From NCBI RefSeq assembly GCF_000411255.1, contig NZ_KE150412.1, positions 1,790,206-1,828,906 on the forward strand: a stretch of DNA of 38,701 bases, written 5' to 3'. Shown here piece by piece: positions 16,031-24,736 of this stretch (the stretch's first letter is position 1; each line of letters opens with the position of its first letter). A model generated the notes under the pieces. It was not told the DNA's origin, did no database searches, and saw only the letters and a list, made by a program, of their open reading frames with translations. The stretch comes from Paenibacillus sp. HGH0039. GTDB taxonomy: Bacteria > Bacillota > Bacilli > Paenibacillales > NBRC-103111. Position numbers and translations under genes: made by a program.

Positions 16031-17497
16031 ATGGAATCAAAGGATCTGCTTTTTAAAAGGAACAAACTGCTCAACCGCATTCTGTGGATCATGCTCGCCC
16101 TGGGTATCGTAATCGATCTTATGACGGCCAGCTTAGAGGTTGTTCTCGTGCTTGCCGTTGTCGGCATAGTGATTTGCGGAATCAGCACCTTGATGTCGGT
16201 TAAACACATAGCGCCTCAGCTCGTTATGTATATTGTTCCGGTGAACGTAACCGTTTTGACTGCCCTGCTGATTTATGCCGAACCGCTGACGAGCACGTAT
16301 TACCTCATTTTTGTCAACATCGCGCTGATGACCCTCTACTCCAATTATCGGCCTATCGTATTCTCCGGCATACTTGGAGGGGCATTAACGGCCTTTTTAT
16401 TCATCCAACCGCGTTTTTACGAAGCCATGTTCCCCAAAGAATCCCTCGCCAACCTGCTGCTCTACGTCGCCATGATTACCGCGGCTTCCGCCGCTTCCGC
16501 ACGATTCTCGGAGAAACTTCAGACAGAAGTACTGGAAAAGCAGGCGGAGACCCTGGACGCGAAGACTCAGACGGACTCGCTACTGGAACAGGTCGGCTCT
16601 ACCGTGCAGGTGTTAAACGAATTCAACGACACGCTCAAAACGAATGTGGCTACAGCCGGAAAAATTTCGCAAGAGGTCACCGCCACGTTCGGCGAAGTCT
16701 CTACCAGCGTCGAACATCAGACTCAAATTGTGGTGGATATCAGCAGTTACGTTCAGGAAGTCGAACGGGTCGTCTCCAGCGTTGCCGATGGCTCCGGTAC
16801 GCTCCAGCGGCTGTCTACGGAGAATATCGGCCTGACGAATCAGGGAAGCGAACAGGTTCATGCCCTCAGCGCGGAAATCGAAACCGTCTACAGCATCATT
16901 CACCAGACCGTTCATTTGATGAATGATCTGAATGAACAAGGCGTACGCATCGGCAGCATGGTCGGGCTAATCAACGACATCACATCTCAGATCAACCTGC
17001 TTGCGCTCAACGCGGCAATCGAGGCCGCCCGGGCCGGAGAGCACGGCAAAGGCTTTGCCGTCGTATCCGACGAAGTCCGCAAGCTCGCCGAGAACTCCCG
17101 CCGCTCCACGGAAGAGATCAACGACATTCTCCAGGGCATCCGCCACACGAGCATCGAGGTGACCAAACAGGTGAATCTCGGGAAGCAGGCGATTACGGCG
17201 GGACGCGCCGCCAACGAACAGGTCGAGAGCATCATCCAGCGGGTAGCCGACAATACCGGACTCGTCAAAAACCAGTCCGATCACGTGGAAGAATCCGTTG
17301 CGCTGCTGCAGGAGGAGTACCGCAAAATTTCTCACGAAATTGTCGCCATCGCCGGAAGCACGGAGCAGAACATGGCTTCCTTCGAAGAGATTATGGCGGG
17401 ACTTGAGAATCACGATGCCCGCATTAAAGATATCGTGACGAGCTACCAGCGTCTGGACAGCCTCATCACGAATTTGAAGGCCATGACCCGCGGTTAA
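16031..17497 (+). CDS. Methyl-accepting chemotaxis protein with six-TM sensor
   Basis: A 488-residue chemoreceptor. The N-terminal ~165 residues contain about six membrane helices ([99 protein letters not shown]) and no large extracellular domain; no HAMP domain is evident. The rest is a long helical cytoplasmic signalling domain with the conserved hairpin tip [36 protein letters not shown], which couples to CheA/CheW. The start at 16031 ([11 protein letters not shown]) follows GAGGG by ~6 nt; an ATG at 16019 has no RBS. A sigma-D-like promoter lies upstream and a strong terminator downstream. Ligand unknown; a membrane-embedded sensor suggests it reads membrane state or a lipophilic cue (inference). 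Confidence 0.93.
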   Translation: MESKDLLFKRNKLLNRILWIMLALGIVIDLMTASLEVVLVLAVVGIVICGISTLMSVKHIAPQLVMYIVPVNVTVLTALLIYAEPLTSTYYLIFVNIALMTLYSNYRPIVFSGILGGALTAFLFIQPRFYEAMFPKESLANLLLYVAMITAASAASARFSEKLQTEVLEKQAETLDAKTQTDSLLEQVGSTVQVLNEFNDTLKTNVATAGKISQEVTATFGEVSTSVEHQTQIVVDISSYVQEVERVVSSVADGSGTLQRLSTENIGLTNQGSEQVHALSAEIETVYSIIHQTVHLMNDLNEQGVRIGSMVGLINDITSQINLLALNAAIEAARAGEHGKGFAVVSDEVRKLAENSRRSTEEINDILQGIRHTSIEVTKQVNLGKQAITAGRAANEQVESIIQRVADNTGLVKNQSDHVEESVALLQEEYRKISHEIVAIAGSTEQNMASFEEIMAGLENHDARIKDIVTSYQRLDSLITNLKAMTRG

Positions 17498-17545
17498 AGA
17501 AAACAGGAACACCCCCGCACGAGGGTGTTCCTGTTTTCTTTTTTT
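17498..17545. terminator. Strong bidirectional terminator
   Basis: A perfect 17-bp stem (17498-17514 with 17523-17539), 8-nt loop, then a T-run to 17545 on the plus strand and a shorter T stretch on the minus strand. It separates the convergent chemoreceptor and acyltransferase genes. Confidence 0.95.
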
Positions 17546-18108
17546 CAAGAGCCGACGGCAGGCAGGACGATTTCCGGCTGTTCCGGATTCGGAAGCAGCC
17601 AGCCGTAGCCGTGTTTATTCAGGTAGAGGCGGCTTACGTCGCATACGACGGGTACGACCATCCCTCCCTTGTAGTGGAAAGGCTCCGCAATACGCTCAAG
17701 CTTGATCCGGAATGCCATGCGTAGAGCCTTGCACAGCTTGGGTTCCATCAGCGCCACGATATGCGTGCAGCCGCGATTTTCACAGTAATGTACGATGAGC
17801 GAAATGAGCTTGTCCAGGTTGCGGCCCCGGTACTCCGGAAGGAGCGCCACCTTGTCGACCTCCACAGCCTTGCCCGGCGCAAGCGCGGGATGTTCAGAGA
17901 ACGGAGCGAGAGCGTCGAGCGGATGGCGGCCGGAGTCATAGCGTTTAAACTCTACCGTCCCGGCCGCTTCACCGTCCTCGGAGAGAATCAGGTAGCAATC
18001 CGCGTCCCGGCGGGTAAATTCCAGCTCAAAGCCCTGCTGCTGCCAGACCCGGGTCCAAATGCGGTCAAATAAAATGAAATCGTCCAGACTGTCCCCTTTT
18101 CTATACAT
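17545..18108 (-). CDS. GNAT-fold acyltransferase resembling N-acyl amino acid/autoinducer synthases
   Basis: A 187-residue cytosolic protein. The core motif AVEVDKVALLPEYRGRNLDKLISLIVHYCENRGCTHIVALMEP (~81-124) has GNAT acyl-CoA-binding geometry and also resembles the E-(V/S)-x-(R/K)-hh layout of LuxI/FeeM-type N-acyl synthases more than a standard acetyltransferase Q/RxxGxG/A loop, which is missing. A conserved F-H-Y-K-G-G-M-V-V-P-V-V segment follows at ~143-154. Start at 18108 (MYRKGDSLDDFILFDRIW) is preceded by GGGAG. It stands alone, with an AT-rich upstream region of ~190 nt and the shared terminator at its end. It could equally be an ordinary GNAT of unknown substrate; moderate confidence in the fold, low confidence in the subclass. 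Confidence 0.7.
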   Translation of the reverse strand: MYRKGDSLDDFILFDRIWTRVWQQQGFELEFTRRDADCYLILSEDGEAAGTVEFKRYDSGRHPLDALAPFSEHPALAPGKAVEVDKVALLPEYRGRNLDKLISLIVHYCENRGCTHIVALMEPKLCKALRMAFRIKLERIAEPFHYKGGMVVPVVCDVSRLYLNKHGYGWLLPNPEQPEIVLPAVGS

Positions 18109-18221
18109 CTCTCTTCTCTCCCATCTTTAAATTCCATAGATTTACAATTTAGTTATACATCTTTTCTTTACTTTTATCGTCAATATACATAATATTTTAC
18201 ATATAAAACAATTTACAGGTC

Positions 18222-18277
18222 AAAAAGAAAAAGGCTTTTCCGACCCGCCGACCGACAGCGGGATAGAAAAGCCTTTT
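18222..18277 (-). terminator. Terminator of the Bce-like transporter operon
   Basis: On the minus strand AAAAGGCTTTTC (18266-18277) pairs with GAAAAGCCTTTT (18229-18240) over 12 bp, with an inner CCCGC/GCGGG helix, followed by TTCTTTTT. It lies ~25 nt past the permease stop codon. Confidence 0.9.
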
Positions 18278-18301
18278 GATCTAACAGCCTAACAACCTGA
18301 A

Positions 18302-20239
18302 TTAACGAACCGAATGCGCTAAAATTCTCTTCATGTACGAACGTCTGGCGGCCAGGAAATAAAGCGTCTGCATCAGAGCGAAAATAACGAACACCACCGC
18401 CGCGTAAGGCCATATGTTCGAGATCAGCATATTCCCGAGCGCCTTCATCGCAAAGGACGTATGGACAAGTCCGACCACAAGGGGGATAAAAAAGATCATC
18501 CCGACCTGCTTGGAAACCGTCCGCCTGATTTCCTGATCCGTGATCCCTATCCGGGTGAGAGCCCGGAATTGGGCCTGGTCCTCTTCGATTTCGGTAAACA
18601 GCTTAAAATATATCATGCTGCCCGAAGCGATAAAGAAAAGAAAACTGACGAAAATTCCGATGAATAGCATCAGCGACATCATTTGTTTCGTTTCCAGGTA
18701 CTGATTGACACGAGTCCCGAAATTCTGCTTCTCCTGCTCGGGCACCATTTTTTCGATCTGATGCACGGTCGGAGAGGCTTCCTCCCAATTTTTGATCTCG
18801 TAGCCGTATAAGACGCTTTTGTCCTCGTTCGGGGTGGAGTCCATCATTTCCTTGAACTCCGAAGCATCCGTCACGAGCAAAGTCGAGATATCGAACTGAG
18901 TGGGAAAAACGGACCCGTTAATTTGTTCGTCCAGCGTAAAGGTTCGGGTTCCCGTTTTCAGCTTCGCTTCCAGGTTTTGGCCGGAGGTGAAAGACTTGCG
19001 CTGCTGCTCCTTATACGGGTAAATGTACGACGCATGGCCCCGCTCCACCCGCAGCTCCGGCTTGCTCAGCCGTCTGGCCTGGGTGTTGTAGTCATCCTCC
19101 GAGACGATGAACAACTGCTGCTCCCGGACTCTGCCCCCCAGTTCGACGGGAACCCGGACCGGAATACCCGCCATCCGCACCTCATAATCCAGCTCCACCC
19201 CGTTTTGTTTCAAGGTGTTTTTCAATACATCCGGATCCAGTACGCGGTGACTGTCCAGCCCTTTTTCCGCAAAGGCGATGGATTGAGGGTAATGTTCCAT
19301 GAGCTGGTTGCGGGTATCTTTAAGGATCACATACACCGTACCGGATGCGGACAAAATGACAGCCGACAGGATAGACACCATAAAAAGCATCCGCGCATTA
19401 TCTTTCAGCTTGAACGTCAGCTGCGAAATCGTAATCAGGTTCGTCTGATTGTAATAAAGCGAAGTCCGGCGCTGAAGCCTCCGGAGAATAAACACACTGC
19501 CCTGGGTGAACAAAAAATACGTTCCCAGCACCGTAAGAAAGACGACCGGCAGGAAATAAAGAATAAAATTCATAACCGTGATCTGATAAGCCAGCGTGTA
19601 CCCCCCGATCAGACAGACGGCCGAGAGGACCACGAGCCAGATCGAGAAAGCCGGCATCTTTTTCGGCTGTTTGGAGGCCCGGAGCAGATCGATAATTTCC
19701 GCGCGTCCCACCTGATAAAGGGTCAATAGGGTAATGGTCAGAAACAGCAGCAGAAACCCGATAACCGTGAGCAGTACCGCCTTTAAAGGAATGACGAACC
19801 GGATCGGGGAATCGACGTCAAGCAGCCGGGCCAGCCCCATAAAGAACAGCTTGCTGAACAGCGAGCCGATTCCGATGCCGCAGGCGACGGCAAGAATGGA
19901 GATAATCACATTCTCCAGCAGCACCATCCAGCGGATCTGTCCTTTGGTCATGCCGAACAGCGTCAGCAGGCCGAATTCTTTTTTCCGTGATTTGAAAAAG
20001 GCCGACATCGAGTACAGGATAAAAAAGAAAGAGAAAATGATAATGATATAATCGCAGGCGATCATCACTTCCCGGATCTTAGATGCCGCCGGCATCGAAC
20101 CGTTTATGACGTCCGGATGCAGAATAAACGCGGAATATATATAAAAAATCGTAACGGAGAACACGCTGCTCCAGAAAAAAGCGCCGTACTGGTGCCAATT
20201 GCCGCGGATATTTTTAAGGGCGAGCTGTCGAAAATTCAT
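18302..20239 (-). CDS. BceB-like ABC transporter permease (FtsX-type)
   Basis: Membrane subunit of a BceAB-type transporter, 645 residues, the usual length. About ten membrane helices: one near 17-39, three by ~175, further helices at ~200-250, one near 285-305, and three after ~520. A large extracytoplasmic domain of ~200 residues (~310-520) lies between helices seven and eight, the diagnostic feature of this family. These transporters act with an intramembrane-sensing kinase to detect and relieve peptide antibiotics that bind cell-wall lipid intermediates, such as bacitracin. The start at 20239 (MNFRQLALKNIRGNWHQYGAFF) follows GGGGGGAA and overlaps the ATPase gene by 26 nt, so the two are translationally coupled. 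The peptide specificity cannot be read from sequence. Confidence 0.92.
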   Translation of the reverse strand: MNFRQLALKNIRGNWHQYGAFFWSSVFSVTIFYIYSAFILHPDVINGSMPAASKIREVMIACDYIIIIFSFFFILYSMSAFFKSRKKEFGLLTLFGMTKGQIRWMVLLENVIISILAVACGIGIGSLFSKLFFMGLARLLDVDSPIRFVIPLKAVLLTVIGFLLLFLTITLLTLYQVGRAEIIDLLRASKQPKKMPAFSIWLVVLSAVCLIGGYTLAYQITVMNFILYFLPVVFLTVLGTYFLFTQGSVFILRRLQRRTSLYYNQTNLITISQLTFKLKDNARMLFMVSILSAVILSASGTVYVILKDTRNQLMEHYPQSIAFAEKGLDSHRVLDPDVLKNTLKQNGVELDYEVRMAGIPVRVPVELGGRVREQQLFIVSEDDYNTQARRLSKPELRVERGHASYIYPYKEQQRKSFTSGQNLEAKLKTGTRTFTLDEQINGSVFPTQFDISTLLVTDASEFKEMMDSTPNEDKSVLYGYEIKNWEEASPTVHQIEKMVPEQEKQNFGTRVNQYLETKQMMSLMLFIGIFVSFLFFIASGSMIYFKLFTEIEEDQAQFRALTRIGITDQEIRRTVSKQVGMIFFIPLVVGLVHTSFAMKALGNMLISNIWPYAAVVFVIFALMQTLYFLAARRSYMKRILAHSVR

Positions 20240-20990
20240 CGAAATTCCCCCCAAGCACACTTAACGAATCGAGAATCTGCTGGAAAAAAGCCTGCCGGTT
20301 CGCTCCCCGTCTCAATTCGGAGAACAGCTTCCCGTCCTTGATGAACACAATTCGCTTGCAGTAACTCGCCGCAAAAGGATCGTGCGTTACCATCATAATG
20401 GTGGCGCCCAGCTGTTCGTTCAGCTCCTTCAGCGATTCCATCACATCCTTGGCGGCTTTGGAATCCAGGTTGCCCGTCAGCTCGTCCGCAAGCAGGATGG
20501 ACGGCCTATGGATGATGGCCCGGGCGATGGCCGCCCTCTGCTTCTGGCCGCCGGACACTTCGTAAGTCCGTTTGTCCAGGATCGCCGTGATTCCGAGCAG
20601 CTCGGCGCACGGCTTAAGCCGGCTCTCGATTTCCGCCACCGGCTTTTTGTCCAGGGCAAGCGGCAAAATTATATTTTCCCGGATCGACAAGGTGTCGAGA
20701 AGATTGAAGTCCTGGAAAATAAATCCCAGTTCACGCCGACGGAACAAGGCGAGCTGTTTCCCCGATAAAGCCGCGGGGTCCGTTCCGTTGATCTCGATAT
20801 GGCCGCTAGTCGGTTTGTCTATCGTGGCCAGTATGTTCAGCAGCGTCGTTTTCCCGCTTCCCGAAGGCCCCATGACACCGACGAATTCCCCTTCGCCGAT
20901 CTCGAGGCCGATATTCTCCAATGCTTTATAGGTCAAATTGCTTTTCGTCCCGTATATTTTCGTTACCTGCTCGGCTTTTAAAACGGCCAT
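20214..20990 (-). CDS. BceA-like ABC transporter ATP-binding subunit
   Basis: A 258-residue ATPase of the BceA/MacB-like class. Walker A GPSGSGKT (41-48), Q-loop IFQDFNLL (91-98), signature EVSGGQKQR (144-152), Walker B ILLADE with catalytic E170, and the H-loop H203 (VTHD) are all present. The residue after the catalytic glutamate is Leu (ADELTGNLDS) where almost all relatives have Pro (ADEPTGNLDS); the enzyme should still hydrolyse ATP but this is unusual. The start at 20990 follows GGAGGG. The C-terminus extends ~25 residues past the typical FIKDGKLFSELRRG end and overlaps the permease start. The 114-nt gap to the kinase gene contains a candidate promoter. Confidence 0.93.
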   Translation of the reverse strand: MAVLKAEQVTKIYGTKSNLTYKALENIGLEIGEGEFVGVMGPSGSGKTTLLNILATIDKPTSGHIEINGTDPAALSGKQLALFRRRELGFIFQDFNLLDTLSIRENIILPLALDKKPVAEIESRLKPCAELLGITAILDKRTYEVSGGQKQRAAIARAIIHRPSILLADELTGNLDSKAAKDVMESLKELNEQLGATIMMVTHDPFAASYCKRIVFIKDGKLFSELRRGANRQAFFQQILDSLSVLGGNFDEFSTARP

Positions 20991-21024
20991 TCGGTATCCC
21001 TCCATTGATCGTGTCTATGTTCCT

Positions 21025-21030
21025 AGTATA
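21025..21030 (-). promoter_or_regulatory. Candidate -10 for the ABC transporter genes
   Basis: The minus strand reads TATACT ~35 nt before the ATPase start, in the gap after the kinase gene. No -35 hexamer is convincing. In BceRSAB systems the transporter genes usually have their own regulator-activated promoter here, which fits; the site itself is weak evidence. Confidence 0.35.
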
Positions 21031-21104
21031 GACCTCTGAGGAGAAGCTACCTATTGATTTGCCTTTCAATGCGGCGGCCCAACCTTACATTTTCGTCACC
21101 CGGG

Positions 21105-22217
21105 CTATTCTCCGCCCGCTCCATCCCGCTCTCCGAACCGGTGGAGACCCTGGCTCTGAAACATCAGGCTCACCGTCGTTCCTTGTCCGGGCTCGGATTG
21201 TATGTCAACCCGGTGTCCCAGCCGGGACATCACCTGCTTGACGAGATACAGCCCCATCCCCGTCGACTCCGTAACGACGCCTCTTCCGTTCTCTCCCGTA
21301 AAAAAAGCGTCAAAGACCCGCGGCAAATCTTCCGGAGCTATTCCGATCCCGCTGTCTTGAACGGAAAGGCGGATGCCGTAGGATTGCTCTTCAATCCGGA
21401 TAAGGAGCGGCTTGTTCCCTTCCCGCTTCCGGGAGTACTTGATCGCATTGCCGATAAGCTGGTGAAGCACGAACGAGAGCCACTTCTCGTCGGTTTCCAC
21501 ATAAATATCCGGGGCGGACGACTCGATCTTCGGAAAGATAGACGCCCGGATACAGGCTTTCTTATAGTCGTTCACGACCCGCCGGGCTACGGCCGTAAGC
21601 TCAATCCGCCGCGGATGGACATCCAGCTCGAATTTTTCGAGCCTGGCCGTGTAGAGCATCATCTGGAGACCCGAGGCGATCTTCTCGTTCTCCTCCTGAA
21701 TGCTCGAGAGAAGCTCTTTCATCCCGTCCCGCGGTCCCGGCGCTCCTTCCGACTGCTGGATAAGCAGGTCGATGACGGAAACCGGTGTTTTGAGCTGGTG
21801 GACCCACTGGTTCGTAAAATGCAGATGCTGCTCCTGAGCCGCCCGATAAGAAGACAGCGTGGACAAATAAGCCCGGTGCTGCTTCTGCAGCAGCTCGTTG
21901 ACCGCCTGCTGCTCCTGCGTCCGGGGCGGCAGGAATAAAGCATGGTCCAGCGAGCTTTGGGCGGATTCGCCGAGCCTCTTGTTCAGCGCGCTTGCGTAAC
22001 CGGCCTGCCGGACATAATCATAAATCAGTACCGCCGTCCACACGGCTCCGGCCAGCAGGAACAAGTACACCAGATTGTCCGATTTAACGGGCAGCCCCGC
22101 CTCCATACGGTCCAGCCACAACACGACCAGAATAAGCAGGATAGCGAAAAAGAAAGCCGCCGTGTACAAAAGCCGGTCGAACAAAAATCGCTTCCACGTC
22201 CAGGCTTTGTCATGCAT
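21105..22217 (-). CDS. BceS-like intramembrane-sensing histidine kinase
   Basis: A 370-residue kinase with two closely spaced membrane helices (~15-35 and ~47-67) joined by only ~10 extracellular residues, so it cannot bind a ligand itself and is expected to be driven by the adjacent BceAB-like transporter. Phosphoacceptor H140 lies in NQWVHQLKTPVSVIDLL, the variant H-box typical of this family; the N-box is LHQLIGNAIKYS, G1 is DSGIGI and G2 is GMGLYLVKQV. No HAMP domain. The ATG at 22217 overlaps the end of the regulator gene by 8 nt (ATGCATGA), so translation is coupled. Order regulator-kinase-ATPase-permease matches bceRSAB and psdRSAB; which of these it represents is undecided. Confidence 0.94.
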   Translation of the reverse strand: MHDKAWTWKRFLFDRLLYTAAFFFAILLILVVLWLDRMEAGLPVKSDNLVYLFLLAGAVWTAVLIYDYVRQAGYASALNKRLGESAQSSLDHALFLPPRTQEQQAVNELLQKQHRAYLSTLSSYRAAQEQHLHFTNQWVHQLKTPVSVIDLLIQQSEGAPGPRDGMKELLSSIQEENEKIASGLQMMLYTARLEKFELDVHPRRIELTAVARRVVNDYKKACIRASIFPKIESSAPDIYVETDEKWLSFVLHQLIGNAIKYSRKREGNKPLLIRIEEQSYGIRLSVQDSGIGIAPEDLPRVFDAFFTGENGRGVVTESTGMGLYLVKQVMSRLGHRVDIQSEPGQGTTVSLMFQSQGLHRFGERDGAGGE

Positions 22218-22920
22218 CGCCGGTGTTCCCCCATTCCGTCTGAAGACGGTAACCCTGACCCCGGACCGTTTCGATAATTCCCGGCAGGCCGATTTCTTCC
22301 AGCTTCCGCCTTACCCGCGTGACATTCACTGTCAGCGTGTTGTCATCGACGAAATGGACGTCGTCCCAAAGGGCCTCCAGCAGCTCCTCCCTGCTTGCAA
22401 TACTTCCGGCCTTCTGCGCCAGGCAGTCGAACAGCAGCAGCTCGTTTTTCGTCAATTCCATCCGTTTCCCGGCGAATTCCAGACTGTTCTTCATCCGGTC
22501 CAGCTTCAGGCCGTTCAGCTCCCATTCGTCTCTGGACGGCTGGGCCTGGGCGTATTCCCCGTATGCGCGCCGTAGCGAGCCTTTGACCTTGGCCAGCACG
22601 ACGTCGAGATTAAACGGCTTCGTCAAATAATCGTCGCCGCCGTTTTCGATCGCCATCACCTGGTCCATCTCCCCCGTCCGCGCCGACAGGAAAATAATCG
22701 GCACATTGGAGAACGTGCGGATTTGGCGGCACCAGTAGAACCCGTCGTAGCGGGGAAGGTTAATATCCAGCAGAATCAGGTCCGGCTCCAGTTCGGAGGC
22801 CTCTCCCTTAATATCATGAAACCGCACCGCGCGGAAAACCTCATATCCATACTTGGTTAAAGTGTCTTTCAAAATGTGGGCGATTTTATCATCGTCCTCG
22901 ACAATCAGAATGCGGTACAT
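22210..22920 (-). CDS. BceR-like response regulator
   Basis: OmpR-family regulator, 236 residues. Receiver: acidic pair VEDDD (8-11), phospho-acceptor D52 in LILLDINLPRYDGFYWCRQIR (this longer string with YDGFYWCR is characteristic of BceR-type regulators), K101 (TKPFN). C-terminal winged helix (~130-232) with LTKNELLLFDCLA, SREELLEALWDD and DNTLTVNVTRVRRKLEEIG. The start at 22920 (MYRILIVEDD) follows GGGAGG; the frame opens 16 codons earlier without an RBS. It should be phosphorylated by the kinase encoded immediately downstream and activate the transporter genes of the same cluster (known for the family, inferred here). Confidence 0.94.
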   Translation of the reverse strand: MYRILIVEDDDKIAHILKDTLTKYGYEVFRAVRFHDIKGEASELEPDLILLDINLPRYDGFYWCRQIRTFSNVPIIFLSARTGEMDQVMAIENGGDDYLTKPFNLDVVLAKVKGSLRRAYGEYAQAQPSRDEWELNGLKLDRMKNSLEFAGKRMELTKNELLLFDCLAQKAGSIASREELLEALWDDVHFVDDNTLTVNVTRVRRKLEEIGLPGIIETVRGQGYRLQTEWGNTGDA

Positions 22921-22942
22921 GCTTACCTCCCGGTGTTCCCCT

Positions 22943-22972
22943 AATATGGACCCGCATTTTTTTCTCATTCAA
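22943..22972 (-). promoter_or_regulatory. Candidate promoter of the Bce-like operon
   Basis: Minus strand: TTGAAT (22967-22972), 18-nt spacer, CATATT (22943-22948). The -10 is imperfect. A start ~7 nt further would give a leader of roughly 17-20 nt before the regulator's start codon. Confidence 0.4.
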
Positions 22973-22985
22973 CTATGCGGCCAGC

Positions 22986-23023
22986 AAAAGGAGCACCCGT
23001 CAGCCTAAGCCGCAGGGTGCTCC
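22986..23023 (-). terminator. Terminator of zwf
   Basis: On the minus strand GGAGCACCC (23015-23023) pairs with GGGTGCTCC (22990-22998), a 9-bp stem with a 16-nt loop followed by TTTT. A second small hairpin, AAACCGG-5-CCGGTTT, lies at 23043-23061 around the zwf stop codon. Confidence 0.75.
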
Positions 23024-23059
23024 CGTCAATCTCTTGTTTGTGAAACCGGAACGGCCGGT

Positions 23060-24577
23060 TTAGGACTGGCTCGCCCAAATAACTTCACCTTCATGCTGGC
23101 CGTTCACCGGCCACCACTTGAAGCCGTCCGCGGCGAGCAGCTCGTTGGCTGCGTCCGGGCCCCAGGAGCCTGCCGGATAATGGGCAAGGTCTCCGCCGTT
23201 TTCTCTCCACGCCTGAGCGATGGCGTCCACGTACTGCCACGCGTGCGCCACTTCGTCCCAGCGAGTGAAGTAGGTGGAATCTCCGCGCATAGCGTCGAAG
23301 ATCAGACGCTCGTATGCTTCCGGCGTGTTAAGCCCCACCTGGCAGCTTTGGCAGAAATCCATCGCGATCGGGATAATGACTCCCTCGGCGCCCGGTTTTT
23401 TGGCATTCATTTGCAGATAAATGCCTTCCATCGGGTTCACGCGGAATACGAGCAGGTTCGGCTGCAAGTCATGCTTGTTAGCCAGGTAAACGTTGTCCGG
23501 CACGTTCTTGAACTCCACGACAACCTCCGTGGATTTCACGGGCAGACGCTTGCCGGTACGGATGTAGAACGGAACTCCCGCCCAGCGGAAGTTGTCCACA
23601 AAAACACGTGCCGCCAAATACGTTTCCGTGTTCGATTCGGGATTGACGCTCTCTTCGCTGCGGTAAGCCGGCATTTCCTTGCCGTTCAGCTGTCCGGCCG
23701 TATACTGGCCGCGCACGACATTCTTATTGACCTCTTCGGCGGACTCGAAAGGACGCAGGGAACGCAGCACCTTCACCTTCTCATCCCGGATATCTTCCGG
23801 ATGAAGACGGCTCGGCGGCTCCATGGCCATCATGGCAAGCATCTGGAGCATATGGTTCTGCGCCATATCGCGCAGAGCCCCCGAATGGTCGTAATAACCG
23901 CCGCGGTCTTCGACGCCGACGGTTTCGCCCAGCGTGATCTGAATGTTGGCTATGTACTTGTTATTCCACAGCGGCTCGAAAAAGGCGTTCGCAAAACGGA
24001 CCACTTCAATGTTTTGGACCATTTCTTTACCCAGGTAATGGTCAATGCGGTAAATATCTTTCTCCTCGAAAACTTGACGGAGCTGCTGGTTCAGCTTGCC
24101 TGCCGACTCCAAATCGTAGCCGAACGGCTTCTCGATCACGAGACGATGCCAACCGGTGGTTTCAAGCAGACCGCCTTCGCGGAGATTATAAGACACGTTG
24201 CCGAACAGCTCGGGAGCAAGCGCCAGATAGAACAGACGGTTGCCGTTGGTCTGGAATTTGACGTCCAGTTGCTGCGTCAGCGTGTTCAATTGGCGGAACC
24301 CGTCCACATTGTTAATGTCGAGCGGCAAATATTCGAAATGTTCCGCAAATTTAGCCCAGTCCTCGTCGTCCTGCACATGATGACGGGCGAATTCGTTAAT
24401 GGAATCACGCAAATCTTCACGGAACTGCTCGTTCGTCCTGGAACGGCGCGCAAGTCCGATTACGGCGAAATGTTCATTCAGCTTGCCTTCACGGTATAAG
24501 CTGTAAAAGGCGGGAAACAATTTTCTCTTGGCCAAATCTCCTGTAGCTCCGAAAATCAGAAAAACAGCACCATTCAT
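23060..24577 (-). CDS. zwf: Glucose-6-phosphate 1-dehydrogenase
   Basis: First enzyme of the oxidative pentose phosphate pathway: glucose 6-phosphate + NAD(P)+ to 6-phosphogluconolactone. 505 residues, typical length. N-terminal dinucleotide fold with GATGDLAKRKLFPAFY (9-24), then EKPFGYD and the active-site signature RIDHYLGKE, with further conserved ETVGVEDRGGYYD, RDMAQNHMLQML, YIRTGKRLP and the C-terminal YERLIFDAMRGDSTYF. The start at 24577 (MNGAVFLIFGATGD) places the nucleotide-binding motif at the usual position; its RBS is weak (AGAAAGA about 14 nt upstream). A good sigma-A promoter lies 40-68 nt upstream. No gnd or pgl gene is adjacent; the upstream 24737 gene is divergent. Confidence 0.97.
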   Translation of the reverse strand: MNGAVFLIFGATGDLAKRKLFPAFYSLYREGKLNEHFAVIGLARRSRTNEQFREDLRDSINEFARHHVQDDEDWAKFAEHFEYLPLDINNVDGFRQLNTLTQQLDVKFQTNGNRLFYLALAPELFGNVSYNLREGGLLETTGWHRLVIEKPFGYDLESAGKLNQQLRQVFEEKDIYRIDHYLGKEMVQNIEVVRFANAFFEPLWNNKYIANIQITLGETVGVEDRGGYYDHSGALRDMAQNHMLQMLAMMAMEPPSRLHPEDIRDEKVKVLRSLRPFESAEEVNKNVVRGQYTAGQLNGKEMPAYRSEESVNPESNTETYLAARVFVDNFRWAGVPFYIRTGKRLPVKSTEVVVEFKNVPDNVYLANKHDLQPNLLVFRVNPMEGIYLQMNAKKPGAEGVIIPIAMDFCQSCQVGLNTPEAYERLIFDAMRGDSTYFTRWDEVAHAWQYVDAIAQAWRENGGDLAHYPAGSWGPDAANELLAADGFKWWPVNGQHEGEVIWASQS

Positions 24578-24616
24578 CGTCGCATCATTCTTTCTCTGTG
24601 GTTTTAGATTAGAATA

Positions 24617-24645
24617 AGCATACCGAAATTGCATAAGGGATTCAA
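24617..24645 (-). promoter_or_regulatory. Sigma-A-type promoter of zwf
   Basis: Minus strand: TTGAAT (24640-24645), 17-nt spacer, TATGCT (24617-24622), 40 nt before the zwf start codon. Spacing is optimal. Confidence 0.65.
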
Positions 24646-24736
24646 CTTTTTTTCACAAACCGGGCATCTGTCCAATCCGTTTCCGCCTCCCCGCCATAGG
24701 CTGTTATCAGAATTCTCCCCATGGAGGTGCAGCGCG

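Noticed and set aside
23093-24499. 468-codon open frame on the plus strand
   Set aside because: It is antisense to zwf, has no RBS, and its translation is a His/Arg/Val-rich mirror with no domain pattern; zwf on the minus strand is certain.
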